A stretch of DNA of 5,791 nt from an uncultured Collinsella sp. (GTDB lineage Bacteria > Actinomycetota > Coriobacteriia > Coriobacteriales > Coriobacteriaceae). Shown here piece after piece: positions 1-5,190 of the stretch. The stretch's first letter is position 1, and every line of letters starts with the position of its first letter. Position numbers and translations under genes: made by a program. Location: positions 1 through 5,791 of the forward strand of contig CABSBA010000106.1 in NCBI GenBank assembly GCA_902475825.1, written 5' to 3'. The notes below the pieces were generated by a model that ran no database searches, was not told the DNA's origin, and saw only the letters and a list, made by a program, of their open reading frames with translations.

Positions 1-426
1 CGCGCCTGCGGCCTTTCGGACTGCGCCTATTGGATACTCGTCGACACCAGCACGGCGGGCGGCAGCGTCGCTGTGAGTCGTCTGACAAGCGAATGGTTCT
101 ATAGCAAACAGACGATCAACTCGGCCATTAAAACCTTGACGGCGCGGGGTTTCGCCACGCTGGAGTTTGCCGAAGGCAGTCGCAAGAACAAGGTTGTGAG
201 CCTGACCGAAGAGGGCAGGCGATTTGCAAAACGGTATGCGATGCCGGCGCAAGGGGCCGAGCAGAGAGCCTTCGATGCCCTCGAGCCATGGGAACAGCGC
301 GAGATTATGCGCTTGATCGGCAAATTCTCCCAAGTCCTGGGCGACGAGTGCGAGGCATTTAAGCGGCAGGTGGCAGCCGAAGATCAGTCGGAGAATCAAC
401 GTGAGGGGGAGTCGTGCGACTGCTAA
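1..426 (+). CDS. MarR-family transcriptional regulator, 5' end missing
   Basis: The reading frame is open from the first base of the window, so the true start lies upstream; the GTG at 73 falls inside the DNA-binding domain and is not a credible start. The visible 141 residues show a MarR-type winged helix-turn-helix. A helix near residues 35-51 reads SKQTINSAIKTLTARGF, the usual recognition-helix region of the family. The wing follows, ending in SRKNKVVSLTEEG (about 60-72), which matches the family's basic wing plus LTxxG pattern. The C-terminal part (about 80-125) is a likely dimerisation helix. MarR proteins are usually about 140-160 residues, so perhaps 10-30 residues are missing. The gene overlaps the downstream ABC exporter gene by 13 bp, so the two are surely co-transcribed. 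Local control of the exporter, released by a ligand, is the likely role; this is inference, since the promoter and operator are outside the window. Confidence 0.85.
   Translation, partial: RACGLSDCAYWILVDTSTAGGSVAVSRLTSEWFYSKQTINSAIKTLTARGFATLEFAEGSRKNKVVSLTEEGRRFAKRYAMPAQGAEQRAFDALEPWEQREIMRLIGKFSQVLGDECEAFKRQVAAEDQSENQREGESCDC
403..411 (+). promoter_or_regulatory. Ribosome binding site of the first ABC gene, inside the marR-like gene
   Basis: A purine-rich GAGGGGGAG lies just upstream of the GTG at 414. Its GAGG core is 7 nt from this GTG, which is good spacing. An in-frame ATG at 426, overlapping the regulator's TAA, would be 14 nt from the end of the motif, which is too far, so GTG 414 is preferred. 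Both starts imply translational coupling with the regulator. Confidence 0.6.
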
Positions 427-2150
427 TGAGGTTTTTGAAGCCCTATCGAGGACTTGTCGCAGTGACGCTGCTGGTGCTGCTGGTGGATAACGTCGGTACG
501 CTGCTGGTTCCCACGATGTTGGCGAACATGGTCAACACCGGTATTACCACGGGCGATGTCGACTACATTTTACGCAACGGCCTATACATGTTTATCGCGA
601 CCGGCATGGCTAGCGGCGGCGCGGTGCTGGGCTGCTATCTTTCGGCGCGCCTGGCCGCCAACGTGGCCTGCGATATCCGCAATGCCGTGTACGACAAGTC
701 GCTTGAGCTGTCTGCCAGCGACTTTGAGCGCTTTGGCACGGGCTCGATGATCACGCGCTCGCTCAACGACATCAACGTGATCCAGCAGGCGATTCTGCAG
801 ACGATTCAGCTGGTACTGCCCGTGCCGTTCTTGGCTGTGGCGGGCATCATCTTCGCCTGGTTTATCGATCCCGCCATGGGCACGCTGCTGGGCGTAGTCG
901 TTGCGATTGTGCTGGTGGCGGCGGTCTTTACGGTTGCCAACGCGGCTCCGATCTTTATGCGCTTGCAGAGCTTTATCGACCGCATGAACGTGGTGCTGCG
1001 CGAAAACATCGTGGGCGTGCGCGTTATCCGCGCTTTCAATAAAGAGCGCCACGAGGAGCAGCGCCTGGACGAGGTGTTTAGCGATTACGCGGCCAACGCC
1101 ATCAAGGTCAACCACCTGTTTGTGGGTCTCGACAGCTCCAGCTTCTTTTTGATGAACATCGCCGAGGTGGCGGTGCTGTGGGTGGGCGGCAACCGCGTGG
1201 GCGTCCATGCCATGCAAATCGGCAGCATCTCTGCGGTGCTGGAGTACGCGATCCTGATTCTGTTCTTTGTGATGATGGCGCAGATGGTGGTGCTGACGCT
1301 TCCGCGCGCCGCGGCGTGCCTCAACCGTGCGCAGCAGGTGCTGGAGATTGAGCCGAGCATCGTCGATGGACAGCGTACGCTCGATGCGGCTGCGTCCGAC
1401 TCAAGGGACGGGGCCGATGCGGTCGCCGTGTTCGATCATATGTCGTTTCGCTTTGACGACGCCGACGAGGACACGCTGTGCGACCTGAGCTTTGCCTGTC
1501 GTCGTGGTCAGACGACCGCGATCGTGGGCTCGACCGGTTCGGGTAAGTCGACGGTGGCAAAGCTCTTGCTGCGTTTTCACGATGCCACGAAGGGCGCCAT
1601 TCGCCTGGACGGCGTTGACCTGCGCGACCTTTCGCAAGACGAGATTCGCGGGCGCATTGCTTATGTGCCGCAGAAGGCGTGGTTGTTCTCGGGCACCGTG
1701 GCAAGCAATCTGCGCTTTGGCAACGAGGACGCGACCGAGACCGACATGCTTCATGCGCTGCAGGTTGCCCAGAGCACCTTTGTGCTTGACCAGCCCCAGG
1801 GGCTCGAGACCCCGGTTGCCCAGGGCGGTACGAACTTCTCGGGTGGCCAGCGCCAACGTCTGGCCATCGCCCGTGCGCTCATGAAGCGCGCCGACCTGTA
1901 TATCTTCGACGACAGTTTTTCTGCTCTGGACTTTAAGACCGATGCGGCCCTGCGCCATGCGCTGCAGGACGAGATGTGCGATGCCGCAGTGCTCATCATC
2001 GCGCAGCGCATCTCGACCATTCTGCATGCCGATCAGATCGTGGTGCTCAAGGACGGCGAGGTTGTGGGTCTGGGCACGCACGACGAGTTGATGGAAACCT
2101 GCGAGGTGTACCGCGCCATCGCGGAATCGCAGATGAAGGGAGGTGAGTAG
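414..2150 (+). CDS. Heterodimeric ABC exporter subunit with degenerate ATPase site (LmrC/BmrC-like)
   Basis: This 578-residue half-transporter has a membrane domain followed by an ATPase domain. Hydrophobic segments lie near residues 14-40, 55-80, 132-150, 155-177, 240-260 and 272-300, giving six membrane helices. A conserved cytoplasmic loop reads NIVGVRVIRAFNKER (about 198-212). The ATPase domain (about 338-578) has Walker A GSTGSGKST at 372-380 (Lys378), Q-loop Gln420, signature FSGGQ at 475-479, Walker B ending in Asp499 and D-loop SALD at 503-506. Two key residues are altered: Asp500 replaces the catalytic Glu, and Gln531 replaces the switch His (IIAQRIS). This is the known pattern of the 'degenerate' partner in heterodimeric exporters such as LmrCD, BmrCD and TM287/288. 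The intact signature would serve the partner's working ATP site. The partner gene follows directly. Export of drugs or other amphiphilic compounds is likely; the substrate cannot be read from the sequence. Confidence 0.93.
   Translation: MRLLMRFLKPYRGLVAVTLLVLLVDNVGTLLVPTMLANMVNTGITTGDVDYILRNGLYMFIATGMASGGAVLGCYLSARLAANVACDIRNAVYDKSLELSASDFERFGTGSMITRSLNDINVIQQAILQTIQLVLPVPFLAVAGIIFAWFIDPAMGTLLGVVVAIVLVAAVFTVANAAPIFMRLQSFIDRMNVVLRENIVGVRVIRAFNKERHEEQRLDEVFSDYAANAIKVNHLFVGLDSSSFFLMNIAEVAVLWVGGNRVGVHAMQIGSISAVLEYAILILFFVMMAQMVVLTLPRAAACLNRAQQVLEIEPSIVDGQRTLDAAASDSRDGADAVAVFDHMSFRFDDADEDTLCDLSFACRRGQTTAIVGSTGSGKSTVAKLLLRFHDATKGAIRLDGVDLRDLSQDEIRGRIAYVPQKAWLFSGTVASNLRFGNEDATETDMLHALQVAQSTFVLDQPQGLETPVAQGGTNFSGGQRQRLAIARALMKRADLYIFDDSFSALDFKTDAALRHALQDEMCDAAVLIIAQRISTILHADQIVVLKDGEVVGLGTHDELMETCEVYRAIAESQMKGGE
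2136..2146 (+). promoter_or_regulatory. Strong ribosome binding site of the second ABC gene; decides its start
   Basis: AAGGGAGGTGA is a near-ideal Shine-Dalgarno sequence and sits over the last codons of the upstream gene. The GGAGG core ends 8 nt before the ATG at 2152. A GTG at 2143 in the same frame lies inside this motif and so cannot be the start it serves; ATG 2152 is chosen. Confidence 0.85.
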
Positions 2151-2151
2151 C

Positions 2152-4155
2152 ATGACCGAGGAGCTCAAGAAGCAGGGCGGCGTTGATGACGCCGCTGCCG
2201 CGGGACTGGTCGAGGAAACGGCCGCCGCGTCGACCGAGCTGGATGACGCCGCCAAGGCGGCGGAGCGCGAGGCTCGTCGCCAAGCGCTGTACGAGGAAAA
2301 CGAACGAGCCGAGGATGAGCGTGCCCGCGCCGAGGCAGAGCGCATGCGCGATGTGGATGACGAAGACGAGGACGAGACGCCTCGGGATACCTGGGCGACG
2401 GTGCGCCGCCTGTGGAGCGAGGCTGCCGGTGACCATTGGCGCTTCTATATCGTGTTCGCGAGCATTGTGTTCTATGTCATCTTCAACACCGCAGCGCCGG
2501 CGTATAGCGCCCGCGTCATCGATGAGCTGTGGGGACACGTGAAGCTGGCGTTTGCCAACAACGCCACCTTCAGCATCACCTGGGAGAACTGTGGCAGGAC
2601 CATCTTCATCTACTTTATGATTTGGACCGCCGCCGCCTCGTTCTACGCACTCCAGAGCTTTTTGATGTCGAGCGTTGCCGAGCGCCTCAACCTGCGCCTA
2701 CGCAACCGCATCGCACAAAAGCTCAACCGTCTGCCGCTTGCCTACTTTGATGCACATCGCCCCGGCGAGGTAGTCAGCCGCGCGACCAATGACCTGGACA
2801 AGATGTCCGAGAGCATGCAGCGCGGCCTGCTGCAGCTGCTGGTGTCGATCGGTACCGTGGTGGGCGCCGTGAGCGTGATGTTTGTGTTTAGCGTGCCGCT
2901 CACGCTGGTCTTTTTGTTCTTTACGGCGGTATCGCTGCTGGTGACCAAGGTGGTCTCGCGCCGCACGCATGACGTAACCGGTGAGCGCCAGGAGTGGGTG
3001 TCCAAGATTACGAGCGCAGTCGAGGAGGGCTACTCGGGCCGTTTGGTGATCCGTGCGTTTAACCGCGAGCGCCAGAGTTCTGCCGAGGTTCATGAGGCCT
3101 CGAAGGAGCTGGCACGTGTGAGCACCAAGGCCGACTTTATGATCAACGCCGTCGGCCCTGCGGTGCGCTTTATCGGTCGCCTAGCGCAGATCGTGATTGC
3201 GCTCGTGGGCTGCAGCATGCTGGTCGCCGGTCACATGACCGTCGGCGTGTTCCAGGCGTTCTTCCAGTTTATCTACGAGGCGTCCGAGCCCATGACGCAG
3301 CTGTCGTTTACCTTTAACTCGCTGCAGAGCGCGCTGGCGAGCGCGGAGCGCGTGTTCGACCTGCTCGACGAGCCCGAGATGGAGGCCGATCCGCTGCCGG
3401 ACGAGGCCGCCAAGCTGCCGGGTCGCGTTGAGGGCCGCGTCGCCTTTGAGCATGTGCGTTTTGGCTATACGCCCGAAAAGCCACTTATGCGCGATGTCTC
3501 GTTTGCCGCCGAGCCGGGCCAGAAGATCGCCGTGGTGGGAACCACGGGTGCGGGTAAGACCACGCTCATCAACCTGCTCATGCGCTTTTACGAGATCGAC
3601 GGTGGCCGCATTACCCTCGACGGTGTGGACACGAGCCGCATGGATCGCGGCGAGCTACGTCAGCAGTTTGGCATGGTGCTGCAGGACGCCTGGCTGTTCG
3701 ATGGCACGATTGCCGAAAACATCGCCTATGGCTGTCCCGAGGCGACGCGCGAGGAGATTGTTGCAGCCGCTCGCGCCGCGCAGGTCGACTTCTTTGTGCG
3801 CACCATGCCGCAGGGTTATGACACGCGGGTGGCCAACGATGCCGAGAGCATTAGTCAGGGCCAGCGCCAGCTGCTGACCATTGCGCGCGTGCTGCTCAAC
3901 AACCCGGCGATTCTCATCTTGGACGAGGCGACGTCGAGTGTGGACACACGTACCGAGCTTGCCATCGGCCGTGCCATGGACGCGCTTATGCGCGGACGCA
4001 CGAGCTTTGTGATCGCGCATCGCCTGTCGACGATTGTTGATGCCGACCTGATCTTGGTCATGGATCACGGCAATATCATCGAGCAGGGCACGCACAAGGA
4101 GCTGTTGGCTGCTGAGGGCGCTTACGCCGACCTCTACCTGAGTCAGTTCGCCTAA
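2152..4155 (+). CDS. Heterodimeric ABC exporter subunit with catalytic ATPase site (LmrD/BmrD-like)
   Basis: This 667-residue protein pairs with the preceding subunit; its start is two bases beyond that gene's stop codon. An unusual N-terminal extension (about 1-88) is rich in Ala, Glu, Asp and Arg, looks helical or coiled-coil, and ends in an acidic run (DDEDEDE, about 69-75). Membrane helices follow near 97-117, 150-172, 226-246, 248-268, 335-360 and 363-383, with the cytoplasmic loop EEGYSGRLVIRAFNRER at about 291-307. The ATPase domain (about 430-667) has A-loop Tyr439, Walker A GTTGAGKTT at 463-471 (Lys469), Q-loop Gln511, Walker B LILDE with catalytic Glu592, D-loop SSVD at 595-598 and switch His623. 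The signature is ISQGQ (567-571) instead of LSGGQ. The catalytic residues are therefore intact while the signature is degenerate, complementary to the first subunit. The size asymmetry (578 and 667) also resembles LmrCD and BmrCD. Substrate unknown; multidrug export is the likely role. Confidence 0.94.
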   Translation: MTEELKKQGGVDDAAAAGLVEETAAASTELDDAAKAAEREARRQALYEENERAEDERARAEAERMRDVDDEDEDETPRDTWATVRRLWSEAAGDHWRFYIVFASIVFYVIFNTAAPAYSARVIDELWGHVKLAFANNATFSITWENCGRTIFIYFMIWTAAASFYALQSFLMSSVAERLNLRLRNRIAQKLNRLPLAYFDAHRPGEVVSRATNDLDKMSESMQRGLLQLLVSIGTVVGAVSVMFVFSVPLTLVFLFFTAVSLLVTKVVSRRTHDVTGERQEWVSKITSAVEEGYSGRLVIRAFNRERQSSAEVHEASKELARVSTKADFMINAVGPAVRFIGRLAQIVIALVGCSMLVAGHMTVGVFQAFFQFIYEASEPMTQLSFTFNSLQSALASAERVFDLLDEPEMEADPLPDEAAKLPGRVEGRVAFEHVRFGYTPEKPLMRDVSFAAEPGQKIAVVGTTGAGKTTLINLLMRFYEIDGGRITLDGVDTSRMDRGELRQQFGMVLQDAWLFDGTIAENIAYGCPEATREEIVAAARAAQVDFFVRTMPQGYDTRVANDAESISQGQRQLLTIARVLLNNPAILILDEATSSVDTRTELAIGRAMDALMRGRTSFVIAHRLSTIVDADLILVMDHGNIIEQGTHKELLAAEGAYADLYLSQFA

Positions 4156-4158
4156 GGG

Positions 4159-4181
4159 GACAAAGGGGCAGCCCCTTTGTC
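4159..4181. repeat. Perfect inverted repeat just after the ABC operon
   Basis: GACAAAGGGGC and its exact reverse complement GCCCCTTTGTC are separated by one base, three bases after the TAA of the second ABC gene. As RNA it would form a stem of about 10 bp with a tiny loop. No T-tract follows on either strand (ACATTGG on +, CCCCTTAGG on -), so it is not a standard intrinsic terminator. It could protect the 3' end of the transcript, assist the next hairpin, or be a copy of a dispersed intergenic repeat. Confidence 0.6.
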
Positions 4182-4192
4182 ACATTGGAAAC

Positions 4193-4227
4193 AAGGCGCG
4201 CCGGGAATTGATTCCCTGGCGCGCCTT
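4193..4227. terminator. Probable bidirectional terminator between converging genes
   Basis: A 10-bp GC-rich stem pairs AAGGCGCGCC (4193-4202) with GGCGCGCCTT (4218-4227). It continues, after one bulged T at 4217, into a 5-bp GGGAA/TTCCC stem with a TTGA loop. The + strand continues CTTCTTGCG and the - strand continues GTTTCC, so each direction has a short, imperfect T-rich tail. The position between the converging ABC operon and acetyltransferase gene fits termination from both sides. Confidence 0.75.
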
Positions 4228-4261
4228 CTTGCGTTGATGCTGTTTTGAGCCGTCCGCAGCC

Positions 4262-4966
4262 CTAGCGTTCGTCCACAAGTTTGGCGACGAGGGCCTTGAG
4301 CTCGGCCACCTCTCGCTCGAGCTCTTTGACGCGGCGGGCGTTCTCGGTGATGCCTTGACGGTTGAGGGCACTCTGCTCGGCGGCATCGTCGGGCATGTAT
4401 TCACGATGCTGCTTGGCGTCGAAACTCTCCTCGAACACGCGGCAGCCGTTGCGCTTGATGATGCGCCCGGGCACGCCCACGACGGTGCAGTTATCGGGCA
4501 CGTCTTTGACGACGACCGAGTTACCGCCGATCTTGACGTTGTTGCCGATGCGGATGTTGCCGAGCACCTTGGCGCCCGTGCCCACCGTGACATTGTTGCC
4601 CAGGGTGGGGTGGCGTTTGCCGGTCTCGTTGCCGGTGCCGCCGAGCGTGACGCCCTGATAGAGCACGCAGTTGTCGCCCACGATGGTGGTCTCGCCGATG
4701 ACGACGCCCATGGCATGGTCGATAAAGAAGTGCTTACCGATCTGCGCGGCGGGGTGAATCTCGACACCGGTGATATGGCGGGTGATTTGCGAGAGCACGC
4801 GGGCGAGCGAGCGATGACCATGCTCCCACAGCCAGTGCTCGGGCACGTGGTTCCACTTGGCGTGAAGGCCAGGGTACGAAAGGAAAATGACCAGACCGTT
4901 TTGCGCGGCGGGGTCCTGCGCTTGGACGGTCTTGATGTCCTCGCGAATGGTATTGATAAAGCTCAC
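4262..4966 (-). CDS. cysE: Serine O-acetyltransferase (EpsC/CysE)
   Basis: This cytoplasmic enzyme transfers acetyl from acetyl-CoA to L-serine, giving O-acetylserine for cysteine synthesis. The protein is 234 residues from a GTG start at 4966, chosen because an AAGGGAGGG motif lies just upstream and because the protein then begins [10 protein letters not shown], as the family does. A longer frame from TTG 5041 would run through the probable promoter. Family motifs are DPAA (18-21), YPGLHA (31-36), HPAAQIG (71-77), [12 protein letters not shown] (82-93, with His84 at the expected catalytic His), LGGTG (108-112) and GKRHP (116-120). Hexapeptide repeats from about 65 to 170 form a left-handed beta helix. 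It lacks the long N-terminal helical domain of the E. coli enzyme and so is the short EpsC type. The C-terminal tail (about 196-234) ends in a likely coiled coil. No O-acetylserine sulfhydrylase gene is adjacent; the gene appears monocistronic within this window. Confidence 0.95.
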   Translation of the reverse strand: MSFINTIREDIKTVQAQDPAAQNGLVIFLSYPGLHAKWNHVPEHWLWEHGHRSLARVLSQITRHITGVEIHPAAQIGKHFFIDHAMGVVIGETTIVGDNCVLYQGVTLGGTGNETGKRHPTLGNNVTVGTGAKVLGNIRIGNNVKIGGNSVVVKDVPDNCTVVGVPGRIIKRNGCRVFEESFDAKQHREYMPDDAAEQSALNRQGITENARRVKELEREVAELKALVAKLVDER

Positions 4967-4972
4967 CGGCCG

Positions 4973-4981
4973 CCCTCCCTT
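4973..4981 (-). promoter_or_regulatory. Ribosome binding site of cysE; decides the GTG start
   Basis: The - strand reads AAGGGAGGG, with the GGAGG core 7 nt from the GTG at 4966-4964. No comparable motif precedes the upstream TTG at 5041, so the shorter protein is preferred. Confidence 0.8.
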
Positions 4982-5007
4982 AGCGCCATGGCAATGCGAT
5001 TCAATAA

Positions 5008-5013
5008 AGTATA
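5008..5013 (-). promoter_or_regulatory. Probable -10 box of the cysE promoter
   Basis: The - strand reads TATACT, one base from the TATAAT consensus, about 41 nt before the GTG start. Transcription would begin near 5001, leaving a leader of about 35 nt, too short for a T-box or known riboswitch. At 16-18 nt spacing only weak -35 matches are seen (for example CTTCCT at 5036-5031), so an activator may be needed. Confidence 0.5.
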
Positions 5014-5024
5014 GCGATTCGCTA
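5012..5024. promoter_or_regulatory. Perfect palindrome overlapping the cysE -10 box; candidate operator
   Basis: TAGCGA-T-TCGCTA is a perfect 6-1-6 palindrome. It shares two bases with the cysE -10 box and fills part of the spacer between -10 and -35, the classical position for a repressor site. The binding protein is unknown, and a chance palindrome of this size is possible. Confidence 0.35.
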
Positions 5025-5058
5025 GGGATTAGGAAGAGCAATCTTTCACGGCTTTGCG

Positions 5059-5070
5059 TGACAGGTGTCA
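5059..5070. repeat. Dyad TGACA-GG-TGTCA in the divergent promoter region
   Basis: Two 5-bp inverted arms are separated by two bases, about 45 bp upstream of the cysE -10 box and 68 bp upstream of the dedA -10 box. The left arm also overlaps another 5-bp dyad (TCACG at 5046-5050 and CGTGA at 5057-5061). The distance would suit an activator site for either promoter, but short arms like these also arise by chance. Confidence 0.25.
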
Positions 5071-5110
5071 GTTATGCAAACTTGCTGGTAATGGAGTCAT
5101 GCTTTTGTGG

Positions 5111-5137
5111 GGTTGCGCACGAGGGGGCGCCGCAACC
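5111..5137. promoter_or_regulatory. 7-bp inverted repeat abutting the dedA -10 box; candidate operator
   Basis: GGTTGCG (5111-5117) and CGCAACC (5131-5137) are exact reverse complements, with centres 20 bp apart, about two helical turns. The right arm ends one base before the dedA -10 box, so a protein bound here would cover the -35 and spacer region. A terminator is unlikely because no T-tract follows. Confidence 0.35.
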
Positions 5138-5138
5138 G

Positions 5139-5144
5139 TATACT
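5139..5144 (+). promoter_or_regulatory. Probable -10 box of the dedA promoter
   Basis: TATACT, one base from consensus, lies 46 nt upstream of the ATG at 5191. The nearest -35-like hexamer is TTGCGC at 5113-5118, but its 20-nt spacing is too long for a strong promoter. Transcription would begin near 5151 and give a leader of about 40 nt. Confidence 0.5.
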
Positions 5145-5175
5145 GGTCAACTTGGACGTATCCGCGCCCACAACT

Positions 5176-5181
5176 GAGAGG
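5176..5181 (+). promoter_or_regulatory. Ribosome binding site of the dedA-family gene
   Basis: GAGAGG lies 9 nt before the ATG at 5191. It is moderate in strength but is the only such motif near the start. The protein begins at the usual place for the family. Confidence 0.6.
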
Positions 5182-5190
5182 TTTTACTTC

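Noticed and set aside
73..426. A complete small regulator starting at GTG 73.
   Set aside because: The same frame is open to the window edge and the upstream codons encode the expected first helices of the MarR domain, so the gene is truncated by the window.
1401..2345. A 314-residue open frame on the - strand, antisense to the ABC genes.
   Set aside because: It spans the end of one clear ABC gene and the start of the next, has a low-complexity Ser/Arg/Ala-rich composition, and shows no family motif. Such shadows are common in GC-rich DNA.
4963..4989. An 8-codon leader frame on the - strand (ATG 4989, stop overlapping the cysE GTG), which could suggest attenuation.
   Set aside because: It has no ribosome binding site of its own, contains no Cys or Ser codons (MALREGGR), and encloses the cysE ribosome binding site. 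It is probably chance.
4355..5014. A 219-residue open frame on the + strand, antisense to cysE.
   Set aside because: It mirrors the codon bias of cysE and is rich in Val, Asp, Ala and Gly with no recognised motif. The cysE frame is unambiguous.
4967..5041. A 25-residue N-terminal extension of cysE from TTG 5041.
   Set aside because: It runs through the probable promoter, has no ribosome binding site, and lies before the normal family N-terminus. GTG 4966 has a strong, well-spaced site.
4982..5110. A T-box or S-box riboswitch upstream of cysE.
   Set aside because: The likely leader is only about 35 nt, and no T-box sequence or terminator/antiterminator pair is visible.
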